Of a DNA stretch of 14,305 nucleotides, positions 7,612 through 14,009 are shown piece after piece. The stretch is taken from NCBI GenBank assembly GCA_044450465.1, contig JBIOJB010000077.1:1-14305 (forward strand), read 5' to 3'. Source of the DNA: JBIOJB01 sp044450465. Its GTDB lineage: Bacteria > Chloroflexota > Dormibacteria > Dormibacterales > Dormibacteraceae. Position numbers and translations under genes: made by a program. Position 1 is the stretch's first letter; every line of letters starts with the position of its first letter. The notes under the pieces were generated by a model, which made no database searches, was not told the DNA's origin, and saw only the letters and a list, made by a program, of their open reading frames with translations.

Positions 7612-7625
7612 TTGATGTAAATCAC
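7612..7625. promoter_or_regulatory. CRP/FNR-type palindrome candidate
   Basis: TTGATGTAAATCAC matches the FNR consensus TTGAT-N4-ATCAA at 9 of 10 defined bases and contains the superfamily core TGA-N6-TCA. It lies in the AT-rich part of the divergent intergenic region, centred about 53 bp before the HNH start and about 185 bp before the ligase start. A chance match in an AT-rich patch is possible, and no regulator gene is visible in the window. Confidence 0.35.
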
Positions 7626-7636
7626 TAGGCAAAGGC

Positions 7637-7671
7637 TTGTATGATAGAACACTTGTTCGTATCATTTACCT
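7637..7671 (+). promoter_or_regulatory. Probable leaderless promoter of the HNH gene
   Basis: TATCAT at 7660-7665 matches the sigma-70 -10 consensus at 5 of 6 bases and ends six bases before the ATG at 7672. A weak -35, TTGTAT (7637-7642), sits at a 17-bp spacing. There is no Shine-Dalgarno before the ATG, which fits transcription starting at or next to the start codon. A second -10-like hexamer, TATGAT (7640-7645), overlaps the -35 and could drive a transcript with a leader of about 20 nt. Confidence 0.45.
7645..7660. promoter_or_regulatory. LexA SOS box (GAAC-N4-GTTC)
   Basis: TAGAACACTTGTTCGT contains GAAC (7647-7650) and GTTC (7655-7658) separated by four bases, the Gram-positive/actinobacterial LexA operator. 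It is embedded in a longer palindrome with outer arms ATGATA (7641-7646) and TATCAT (7660-7665). It lies between the proposed -35 and -10 of the HNH gene, the expected place for a LexA repressor site, so the gene is probably DNA-damage inducible. 13E12-type genes in Mycobacterium tuberculosis are known to carry SOS boxes, which supports the reading. Confidence 0.7.
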
Positions 7672-8799
7672 ATGTCAGCGCAGTCCGTTTCGGTGCTCCG
7701 AGCCAAGCCTCTCTCCAACCGGGATCTTGCCGCCGAGCTGATCCGTTTCCGGCATCAGATCGACCTCATGGAGCTGCGTTTCAGCGTTCTATGCGCTGAG
7801 TTCGCAGGCACGGATGAGTACGAGGCCGAAGGCTCCACCTCACCCATCGACTGGATTCGCTTCAACTGCGCGATGACCGGCAACGCCGCCGATCGCGTGG
7901 CCGTGGGTGAGCAGTCGACCAAGCTCGGCCAGAGCCTCCAGGCGGTGGTCGACGGAAAGATCGGCTTCGCCCATCTGACCGTGCTCGCAAGGACGTCAGC
8001 GGCACTGGGCGATCGCTTCGAAGAGCGTGCCCTGCTTGTGCAGGCGAGCGATCACTCGCCCGGCAAGTTTCACCACCTTTGCCTGCACTACAGGCACGCG
8101 GCCGACCCGCAGTCATATGCGGAAGAGCGCGCAGAGCAGGTTCATCAGCGGCGGCTGAGCATGAGCACCTGGGAGGACGGGTCACTGCTGTTGAGCGGCG
8201 TCCTCGATCCGGTCGGTGGAGCGGTGGTGCGCTCTGCCCTCGCTCCACTGGCCCGCCGAAGTGGCGCGCAGGACGATCGCGAGCTGGAGCAGCGTCAGGC
8301 GGACGCACTCGTCGAGCTGGCCGGTGGCCGGAACGTCACTCAGCTCCAGGTGACTAGCTCAGTTGAGACTTTGCTCGGACTGGTCGGAGCGCCCGGTGCG
8401 GAGATGGAATTCTCGCTTCCGGTCTCGAGCAGGACCGTTGAGCGGCTGGCGTGTGACTGCAGCCTGACGAGGGTTCTGCTCGGGGCGGAATCGAGCGTCA
8501 TCGAGGTTGGCCGAGCGAGGCGAGTCGTCTCCGGGCCGGCCCGTCGAGCGCTCGTCGCGCGCGATCGGCATTGCGTATGGCCCGGCTCCGAACGCCCGGC
8601 TTCATGGAGCGGCGCCCACCATGTCGTGCACTGGGTCCAGGGCGGGAGCACGGATCTCGAGAACCTTGTCCTGCTCTGCCATCGCCATCACTGGCTCGTC
8701 CATGAGGGCCGCTGGCAGCTGGTCAAAGACGATGCCGGCCGGAGGCTGGCCATTCCTCCGACGGTCAACTTCGGTGCGCCGGCGCGCGGACCCGATTAG
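7672..8799 (+). CDS. DUF222 (13E12 repeat family) protein with C-terminal HNH endonuclease domain
   Basis: 375 aa. Residues about 20-220 form the helical DUF222 domain typical of actinobacterial 13E12 proteins (note LSGVLDPVGGAVV, 174-186). Residues about 290-350 form the HNH nuclease fold: AHH (315-317), W321, GGSTDLENL (324-332), LLCHRHHWLVHEG (334-346). The invariant histidines and the HNH-type Asn331 are present. The family normally shows Cys in C-x4-C, WC and LLC; here C301 and C336 remain but the other two positions are Ser306 (PGS) and Ser313 (WSG), so metal binding may be altered. The role of the family is unclear; it is abundant, multicopy and often SOS-controlled. The ATG at 7672 has no Shine-Dalgarno. 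It is convergent with the gene ending at 8811, with only 11 bp between them. Confidence 0.9.
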   Translation: MSAQSVSVLRAKPLSNRDLAAELIRFRHQIDLMELRFSVLCAEFAGTDEYEAEGSTSPIDWIRFNCAMTGNAADRVAVGEQSTKLGQSLQAVVDGKIGFAHLTVLARTSAALGDRFEERALLVQASDHSPGKFHHLCLHYRHAADPQSYAEERAEQVHQRRLSMSTWEDGSLLLSGVLDPVGGAVVRSALAPLARRSGAQDDRELEQRQADALVELAGGRNVTQLQVTSSVETLLGLVGAPGAEMEFSLPVSSRTVERLACDCSLTRVLLGAESSVIEVGRARRVVSGPARRALVARDRHCVWPGSERPASWSGAHHVVHWVQGGSTDLENLVLLCHRHHWLVHEGRWQLVKDDAGRRLAIPPTVNFGAPARGPD

Positions 8800-8810
8800 G
8801 AGGTGCGTCT

Positions 8811-9140
8811 TCAGGAGTTGAGCATGAGCTCGAAGTCGGCCGTCTTGATGCCGCCCACGAAGGCGCTGTGCGCTTTCGGCTCTAGCTCTACAGCACGCTC
8901 GTAGACGAACGCATAAACGTTGTCGAGCGTCCAGTCGCCATAGCCCTGTATGCGCAATCCGTAGCGCAGACCCTCGTCGACCTTGCCCCGCGCAAAGACG
9001 GCCAGGGCGCGTGAATAGATGGCCTTGAGAATGTCGAGCTGCATCGAGAGCTCGGCTATGGTCGTCGCGTCCCCTTCGGCCTCCACCAGCTGTTCGACCT
9101 GTGCTTCGAGGTCGGCGATCTCCTTCTGGTAGTCGTCCAC
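8811..9140 (-). CDS. Small protein of unknown function, N-terminal coiled coil
   Basis: 109 aa, not recognised. Residues about 3-45 are rich in E, L, A and Q with heptad-like spacing and should form a helical coiled coil. The rest is mixed and soluble (GDWTLDNVYAFVYERAVELEP, about 68-88, is the most distinctive stretch), with no signal peptide, membrane helix or cysteine. Third codon positions are GC-rich and the frame is the only plausible one here. The start is GTG, 25 bp after the hppA stop and preceded by an in-frame TAG five codons upstream, so it probably sits at the end of the acylphosphatase-hppA transcript. No clear Shine-Dalgarno is present. A role linked to the pyrophosphatase is suggested only by position. 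Confidence 0.7.
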   Translation of the reverse strand: MDDYQKEIADLEAQVEQLVEAEGDATTIAELSMQLDILKAIYSRALAVFARGKVDEGLRYGLRIQGYGDWTLDNVYAFVYERAVELEPKAHSAFVGGIKTADFELMLNS

Positions 9141-9165
9141 CTCAACGTCGAGTCTAGGACCTTGA

Positions 9166-11199
9166 CTAATGGATCAGATAGTTGGTCGCGACCGAGCCCG
9201 CGATCAGGATGGCGATGATGTTCACCACCTTGATCATGGGGTTGATGGCCGGGCCGGCCGTGTCCTTGTTCGGATCGCCGACGGTGTCGCCGGTCACGGC
9301 GGCTTTGTGCGCGTCCGATCCCTTGCCGCCGAGGTTTCCCTCTTCGATGAACTTCTTGGCGTTGTCCCACGCGGCGCCGCCGCTCGTCATCTGAAGAGCC
9401 AGGAACAGGCCGGTCACGATCGCACCCACCAGCATCCCTCCCAGGGCCCGAGGGCCAAGGATGAAGCCAACGGCGAGCGGCGCGATCACGGGAATGACAC
9501 CCGGCAGGATCATCTCCCGCTGAGCGGCGGCGGTCACGATGCGGACCGCGGTCCCGTACTCCGGCCGGCCGGTGCCTTCGAGAATGCCCTTGATGTCTCG
9601 GAACTGGCGGCGCACCTCTTCCACAACCAGGCCTCCGGCGCGCCCGACCGCGAGCATTGCCAGGGATCCGAAGAGGAACGGCAGGATCCCGCCCAGGAAC
9701 AGGCCCACGATCACTCGCGGGTCGGAGAGCTCGAAGGTCTGTGCGTGTCCAGCGCGCGCCAGCTCCTGCGTGTACGAGGCGAACAGCACGAGTGCCGCCA
9801 GGCCGGCAGAGCCGATCGCGTAGCCCTTGGTCACGGCCTTGGTGGTGTTGCCCACGGCGTCGAGGCGGTCGGTGATGTTGCGGACCTCCTCGGGAAGGGA
9901 GGCCATCTCCGCGATGCCGCCGGCGTTGTCAGTGATCGGCCCGTACGAGTCGATCGCCACGATGATCCCGGTCATCGAGAGCATGGCCGTGGCCGCGATG
10001 GCGATGCCGTAAAGCCCGGCGAGTCCATAGCTGAGTAGGATCCCGACGCCGATCACCGTGACCGGGAGGGCGGTGGCCATCATCCCGACTGCCTGTCCCG
10101 CGATGATGTTCGTCGCGTGCCCGGTCACGGACGCTCTCGCGATCAGGTGCACCGGCCAGTAGGCGGTCTCGGTGAAGAATTCGGTGATCGCGACGATCAG
10201 CACCGTGATGACCACGCCGATGACGGCGGCGTAGAAGAGGTTGCTCGGGTCGGTGATGCCGCTGCCGGAGATCAGGTACTTGTTCGTCTGCATGTACTGG
10301 GTCACCAGGTAGAAGCCGACGAGTGCGACAGCCACGGCCACCAGCAGCCCGGCGTAAAGGGCGCCCATGATCCAGCGAGGGTTGAAGATGCGCACGAAGA
10401 ACGTGCCCGCGATCGAGCCGACGACGCTGACGGCGCCGAGGAGCAGCGGGTAGATGACGAAGCCGATCTGGTTTTTGAACAGCAAGGAACCCAGGAGCAT
10501 CGCGGCGATCATCGTCACGGCGTAGGTCTCGAACAGGTCGGCGGCCATGCCGGCGCAGTCGCCTACGTTGTCGCCCACGTTGTCGGCGATGACGGCCGGG
10601 TTCCGCGGGTCGTCCTCGGGTATGCCGGCTTCAACCTTGCCGACCAGGTCGGCGCCCACGTCTGCGGCCTTGGTGTAGATGCCTCCGCCCAACCGGGCGA
10701 AGACGGACACAAGGCTCGCGCCAAAGGCCAGCCCCACGAGCGAGTCGGGATTCTTGAAGACCAGGTAGGCGGCCGACACACCGAGCAGGCCGAGCCCGAC
10801 GACCATGAAGCCGGTGACGGCGCCGCCGCGGAATGCGACCGAGAGGGCCTTGTTGAGGCCGCCACGCGCCGCCTCCGCCGTCCGGAGGTTCGATCGCACC
10901 GAGATGTTCATGCCGACGTATCCGGCGCCGGCGGAAAGGGCGGCCCCGACGACGTAGAGAGCAGCGGTGTTCCAACCGATCGTCAGCCCGAGGACGATCG
11001 CGACGATCACCCCGATCACGGCAATCACGGTGTACTGGCGGTTCAGGTAGGCGGAAGCGCCCTCCTGGATGGCGGCTGCGATCTCCCGCATGCGGTCATT
11101 GCCGGTGGGCATCCGGAGCACGAGAAAGATGAGAACGATGGCAAAGACCACGGCCGCGAGGCCGCCGGCCACGCCGAACAAAGCTGTGTTGGAATCCAC
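9166..11199 (-). CDS. hppA: Membrane-bound proton-pumping inorganic pyrophosphatase, K+-independent type
   Basis: 677 aa integral membrane protein with about 16 hydrophobic segments. It hydrolyses cytoplasmic pyrophosphate and pumps H+ across the membrane. The substrate-site signature DDPRNPAVIADNVGDNVGD (196-214) is intact, as are the acidic motifs DSYGPITDNAGG (417-428) and GDTVGDPNKDTAGP (637-650). In GNTTKAVTKG (450-459), Lys454 and Thr457 are the residues that mark the K+-independent, H+-pumping subfamily; K+-dependent enzymes have Ala and Gly there. The start is GTG, the only possible initiator after an in-frame TAA at 11218-11220. A strong Shine-Dalgarno (AAGGAGGG) lies about 13 bp upstream, a rather long spacing. 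It sits between acylphosphatase and the 109-aa protein, all on the same strand. Confidence 0.97.
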   Translation of the reverse strand: MDSNTALFGVAGGLAAVVFAIVLIFLVLRMPTGNDRMREIAAAIQEGASAYLNRQYTVIAVIGVIVAIVLGLTIGWNTAALYVVGAALSAGAGYVGMNISVRSNLRTAEAARGGLNKALSVAFRGGAVTGFMVVGLGLLGVSAAYLVFKNPDSLVGLAFGASLVSVFARLGGGIYTKAADVGADLVGKVEAGIPEDDPRNPAVIADNVGDNVGDCAGMAADLFETYAVTMIAAMLLGSLLFKNQIGFVIYPLLLGAVSVVGSIAGTFFVRIFNPRWIMGALYAGLLVAVAVALVGFYLVTQYMQTNKYLISGSGITDPSNLFYAAVIGVVITVLIVAITEFFTETAYWPVHLIARASVTGHATNIIAGQAVGMMATALPVTVIGVGILLSYGLAGLYGIAIAATAMLSMTGIIVAIDSYGPITDNAGGIAEMASLPEEVRNITDRLDAVGNTTKAVTKGYAIGSAGLAALVLFASYTQELARAGHAQTFELSDPRVIVGLFLGGILPFLFGSLAMLAVGRAGGLVVEEVRRQFRDIKGILEGTGRPEYGTAVRIVTAAAQREMILPGVIPVIAPLAVGFILGPRALGGMLVGAIVTGLFLALQMTSGGAAWDNAKKFIEEGNLGGKGSDAHKAAVTGDTVGDPNKDTAGPAINPMIKVVNIIAILIAGSVATNYLIH

Positions 11200-11211
11200 T
11201 CTCTTGCGACA

Positions 11212-11219
11212 CCCTCCTT
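11212..11219 (-). promoter_or_regulatory. Shine-Dalgarno of hppA
   Basis: AAGGAGGG (minus strand) is the best ribosome-binding site match on this side of the window. It lies about 13 bases before the GTG start, longer than the usual 5-9. No alternative initiator exists in frame between it and the GTG, so the start is still well supported. Confidence 0.7.
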
Positions 11220-11221
11220 AG

Positions 11222-11276
11222 ATGCGGCCGCATGCCGCGGACCGATAGGTTAAACGAACCGACGAACGTCTATCGG
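11222..11276. promoter_or_regulatory. Palindromes in the hppA leader
   Basis: The 87-bp acylphosphatase-hppA gap holds a perfect 12-bp palindrome ATGCGGCCGCAT (11222-11233). It also holds a 7-bp inverted repeat CCGATAG (11242-11248) / CTATCGG (11270-11276) with a 21-nt loop, inside which GGTT and AACC form a nested 4-bp pair. These could be operator sites, a leader hairpin or processing signals. No U-tract follows, so a classic terminator for the acylphosphatase is not supported. No good -35/-10 pair is visible. Confidence 0.4.
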
Positions 11277-11286
11277 CCCCGGCCTC

Positions 11287-11559
11287 TCAAAACTCGAGCC
11301 CGAACTCCTCCAGCCCGCCCGTGGCCGCACCCCACTCCACGTCCACCCGAGCGACCCGCGCCAACCGAGGTCCTCGCTCGGCCGCTCGCTTCAGCTCGTC
11401 GAGAGCCGGGCGCGGACCCTCGGCCACGACCTCAACCGTTCCGCCCTCATTGTTGCGCACCCAACCGCGCAGCCCAAGCCGCCTCGCTTCGTTGAGCATG
11501 AAGTAGCGGAACCCGACACCCTGGACCTCGCCCCTAACGACCAGGTGCAGGCGCTCCAC
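11287..11559 (-). CDS. acyP: Acylphosphatase
   Basis: 90 aa, the normal size of this ferredoxin-like fold enzyme, which hydrolyses acyl phosphates such as carbamoyl phosphate and 1,3-bisphosphoglycerate. The signature EVQGVGFRYF (11-20) provides the phosphate-binding loop and catalytic Arg18; GWVRNNEGGTVEVVAEG (32-48) provides catalytic Asn36. The chosen GTG at 11559 directly precedes ERLHLVVRGEVQGVGFR. The same frame stays open much further upstream but there runs antisense through the CinA-like gene, so the longer versions are rejected. No Shine-Dalgarno is present, and a TACGCT hexamer seven bases before the GTG could be a -10 for a leaderless transcript. It probably shares a transcript with hppA. 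Confidence 0.92.
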   Translation of the reverse strand: MERLHLVVRGEVQGVGFRYFMLNEARRLGLRGWVRNNEGGTVEVVAEGPRPALDELKRAAERGPRLARVARVDVEWGAATGGLEEFGLEF

Positions 11560-11592
11560 GTGCCCGAGCGTACAGCCGTAAGCTTCCCTTTC

Positions 11593-12378
11593 GTGCCCGC
11601 GTCCAGCATCGTGGCGATCGGAGACGAGCTGGTCGGCGGCTTCACCCTCGACAGCAACTCGCACTGGCTTGCCGAACGGCTGCGCCTGCTCGGTTTTGCC
11701 GCCAAAAGGGTCACGCAGATCCGCGATCGACCTGAAGAGATCGTCGAGCAGATCCACCGCGAGCTCGACGATGCAGAGGTCACGAACGTCTTCTGCAGCG
11801 GCGGCCTTGGCCCCACTCCCGACGACCGCACCTTCGTCGCGCTGGCATATGCGCTTGGGCGCGACCTGGTGATCTGGGAGGAGACTCGGGCGCGCATCGA
11901 ACGCCGGGTCCGGCGATTGCACGAGGCTGGGCTTCTCGACTCACCCGAGGTGACGGAGGGCAACCTCCGCATGGCGCGCATACCGGCAGACCCATCGCAC
12001 GTCTTCAAGAACCGCCGCGGCATGGCGCCTGGCGTCCTTTACGACGCCGGCGGCAAGAGGGTCTTCGTGCTTCCGGGCGTGCCTCTCGAGATGAAGGGGA
12101 TCTTCACCGAGGAGATCGAGCCGGAGTTCCTGTCCGGCGGCGCCGCCGCCACCGTGCGCGAGCTTCGCTTCACCTTTGCGGTGGAGGCGAAGTTCTACGC
12201 GTTGATGCGAGAGCTCGAGGAGACCCACCCCGACGTTTCCGTAGGGTCCTACCCCAACTTCGAAACCAAGGAGCTCGTGATTCGATGCCTCGGGGCGGAT
12301 CCGAAGCGGGTCGAGGCGGTCATCGAGCTGATTCGGGTGCGCTCGGCGGCGCTCGGAATGACCGGCGAGGCGCGCTGA
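11593..12378 (+). CDS. CinA-like protein, MoaB/MogA-type N-terminal domain only
   Basis: About 261 aa from GTG 11593. The opening IVAIGDELVGG (6-16) and SGGLGPTPDD (69-78) are the molybdopterin-binding-like motifs of the CinA/MoCF family, and LPGVPLEMKGIF lies further on at about 157-168. Full CinA has a further C-terminal NMN-amidohydrolase domain, absent here, so this is the short form often annotated as competence/damage-inducible protein A or molybdopterin-binding protein. Its substrate is uncertain. The frame also offers GTGs at 11545 and 11560, which would overlap or abut the acylphosphatase start. 11593 is preferred because the family begins right at the first beta strand, and TAAGCT eight bases upstream could be a -10. 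No Shine-Dalgarno is seen. It is convergent with the sigma gene, with 10 bp between stops. Confidence 0.87.
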   Translation: MPASSIVAIGDELVGGFTLDSNSHWLAERLRLLGFAAKRVTQIRDRPEEIVEQIHRELDDAEVTNVFCSGGLGPTPDDRTFVALAYALGRDLVIWEETRARIERRVRRLHEAGLLDSPEVTEGNLRMARIPADPSHVFKNRRGMAPGVLYDAGGKRVFVLPGVPLEMKGIFTEEIEPEFLSGGAAATVRELRFTFAVEAKFYALMRELEETHPDVSVGSYPNFETKELVIRCLGADPKRVEAVIELIRVRSAALGMTGEAR

Positions 12379-12388
12379 GACTTCCGGC

Positions 12389-13603
12389 TCAGGCCCGGAG
12401 CTTGCGCTCCAGAAGGGCCCGCTCGGCCGGGTTCCGGCAGAGCTCCAGCGCGCGACGCCTGGCTTCGCGGGCCAGGGCCGGCTGCCCCACCTGGTCGAGA
12501 AGCTCGGCTCGGGTGGAGTGGAAGAGGTGATATCCGTCCAGCGCTAGCGCAAGGTCGTTGACCTCGCCCAGCGCCACCTGCGGGCCAGAGAGGTGGCTCA
12601 GCGCAACCGCGCGGTTGAGCCGGACGACCGGGCTGTCCGCGACCCGAATCAGGGCGTCGTAAAGGAGCACGATCTGCTGCCAGTCGGTCGTCTCCCAGGT
12701 GGCCGCCTCGGCGTGCACGGCAGCGATCGCCGCTTGCAGCTGGTAGGCGCCGGGGGCCCGAAGCGCGGCAGCGCGCTCCAGCAGCCGCACACCCTCCGCA
12801 ATCGCCGCGTGATCCCAAAAAGACCTGTCCTGGTCCTGCAGAAGCACCATCTCGCCCACGCCGTCGAACCGGGCGCGGGAGCGCGCCAGGTTCAGCCTCA
12901 TCAGGGCGAGCAGGCCCAGCACCTCGGGCTGGCTGGGCATCAGGCTGTCGACGAGGCGGGTCAGCCACAGCGCGTCTTCGGCCATGTCGCGTCGGGTGGC
13001 GACCTCGGCTCCACGGCTTAGATAGCCCTCGTTGAACATCAGGTAGAGCACTGCGAGGACGGCGTCCAACCGTGCCGCAACCTCCTCTCCCTGCGGGACG
13101 CGGTACGGGATGTTCGCATCGACGATCTTGCGTTTGGCCCTGACGATGCGCTGTGCCATCGTCGCCTCCGAAACCAGGAACGCCGCCGCAATCTCAGGTG
13201 TCGTGAACCCGGCGACCGCGCGCAGCGTCAGGGCGACCTGCGCCTCCTGGGCGAGCGCCGGGTGGCAGCACGTGAAGATGAGGCGCAGCCGGTCGTCGGC
13301 CTCGACCGGCTCACCCGGCATGGTCGACCTCTCCAGCAGCGCGATCTTCTCGGAGTAGCGCTGGTCGCGTCGAAGCAGATCGATCGCGCGACGTTTGGCC
13401 GTTGTCATCAGCCAGGCGCCGGGGTTGGACGGAATCTCTGTCGTTGGCCATGTTTCGAGCGCCGCCACCAGGCTGTCCTGCACGACCTCCTCGGCAATGT
13501 CGAAGTTGCCGATCAGCCGGACCATGGCGCCCGTGAGCTTCGCCGCTTCCTCGCGGAAGACGGCGGCTAGCGCCGCTTCGGTGGCTGTTCGCCTATCGGT
13601 CAG
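12389..13603 (-). CDS. ECF sigma factor, ECF42-type with C-terminal TPR-like extension
   Basis: About 404 aa. Sigma region 2 spans about residues 10-76 (GNFDIAEEVVQDSLVAALETW, PGAWLMTTAKRRAID). The ECF42 hallmark IFTCCHPAL is at 109-117 and region 4 runs to about 160 (TPEIAAAFLVSEATMAQRI). A helical extension of about 230 residues (from AVLYLMFNEGYL) is characteristic of this group and thought to regulate it in place of an anti-sigma factor. The upstream DGPF protein is the conserved genomic partner, which makes the family call firm. The start is a problem: no ATG, GTG or TTG lies in frame near the conserved N-terminus. The coordinates use a CTG (13603-13601) just after the partner's stop; TTG 13696 would read 89 bp into that gene. 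A single missing base may be the cause. Confidence 0.88.
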   Translation of the reverse strand: MTDRRTATEAALAAVFREEAAKLTGAMVRLIGNFDIAEEVVQDSLVAALETWPTTEIPSNPGAWLMTTAKRRAIDLLRRDQRYSEKIALLERSTMPGEPVEADDRLRLIFTCCHPALAQEAQVALTLRAVAGFTTPEIAAAFLVSEATMAQRIVRAKRKIVDANIPYRVPQGEEVAARLDAVLAVLYLMFNEGYLSRGAEVATRRDMAEDALWLTRLVDSLMPSQPEVLGLLALMRLNLARSRARFDGVGEMVLLQDQDRSFWDHAAIAEGVRLLERAAALRAPGAYQLQAAIAAVHAEAATWETTDWQQIVLLYDALIRVADSPVVRLNRAVALSHLSGPQVALGEVNDLALALDGYHLFHSTRAELLDQVGQPALAREARRRALELCRNPAERALLERKLRA

Positions 13604-13607
13604 ACCC

Positions 13608-13955
13608 TCATCGTTCCACAGTCGGCCAGACCTCGACCGGGCCTGCGGTCCACGCCTTCGCCATCTCGAGCGCCTCGTCGAGGTCTTTGACGTCAACGAC
13701 GGCGAAACCGCCGATGATCTCCTTCGACTCGATGAATGGACCGTCGGTCACGATCGTCTTGCCGTCTTTGATGCGCACCGTGGTTGCGGTCTGCGGGCCT
13801 TTCAGCTGTTCGCCGCCGACGATCTTCCCTGCGCGGCTGTAGTCCTCAAACCATTTCTCGGCTGCTTTCATCCCGGCGACCGCCTCCGCTGGCGGCATGC
13901 TCTCGAAGCGGTTCTGGTCTTCCATGGTCCCAACGAAAAGCAACACGTATTTCAT
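13608..13955 (-). CDS. DGPF-domain (YCII-related) protein, ECF42 partner
   Basis: 115 aa, typical of the YCII/DGPF family (dimeric alpha-beta barrel). The eponymous DGPF motif is at residues 71-74, in TDGPFIESKEIIGGF, and the protein opens with MKYVLLF as usual. The biochemical role is unknown; genes of this family are consistently found next to ECF42 sigma factors and are thought to be regulated by or to signal to them. The ATG at 13955 is fixed by a strong Shine-Dalgarno, AGGAGGT, about five bases upstream; an extension of five codons before it is therefore rejected. Its TGA abuts the sigma gene and the two are surely cotranscribed. The stop of the hydratase lies 54 bp upstream. Confidence 0.93.
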   Translation of the reverse strand: MKYVLLFVGTMEDQNRFESMPPAEAVAGMKAAEKWFEDYSRAGKIVGGEQLKGPQTATTVRIKDGKTIVTDGPFIESKEIIGGFAVVDVKDLDEALEMAKAWTAGPVEVWPTVER

Positions 13956-13960
13956 GTCAC

Positions 13961-13967
13961 ACCTCCT
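13961..13967 (-). promoter_or_regulatory. Shine-Dalgarno of the DGPF gene
   Basis: AGGAGGT on the minus strand, five bases before ATG 13955. It decides the start of the DGPF/YCII protein at MKYVLLF rather than five codons earlier. Confidence 0.85.
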
Positions 13968-14009
13968 CACTCAACGACGAACGGGAGCCCCCCGGATCGA
14001 CAGCATCGT

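Noticed and set aside
7434..7671. Mobile-element boundary around the HNH gene
   Set aside because: DUF222-HNH genes can be repeated or mobile, but no terminal repeats, target duplication, recombinase or attachment site is visible on either side.
10117..11253. 378-codon plus-strand frame over hppA
   Set aside because: His/Asp/Arg-rich shadow of the opposite strand of a conserved membrane protein; it has no family match.
11560..11922. N-terminal extension of the acylphosphatase frame to 211 aa
   Set aside because: The extension is entirely antisense to the conserved CinA-like domain, and acylphosphatases are about 90 aa.
12375..12392. Hairpin CTGAG/CTCAG between the convergent CinA-like and sigma genes as a terminator
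   Set aside because: The stem is only 5 bp with no T-tract on either side, and it overlaps both stop codons; not enough to call.
13604..13696. TTG start at 13696 for the sigma factor
   Set aside because: It adds an Arg/Ser-rich stretch that is only an alternative reading of the DGPF gene; conserved sigma sequence begins after 13603.
13971..14009. Terminator between the hydratase and DGPF genes
   Set aside because: The G-rich run and short CGGGA/TCCCG arms do not form a convincing stem followed by a T-tract.
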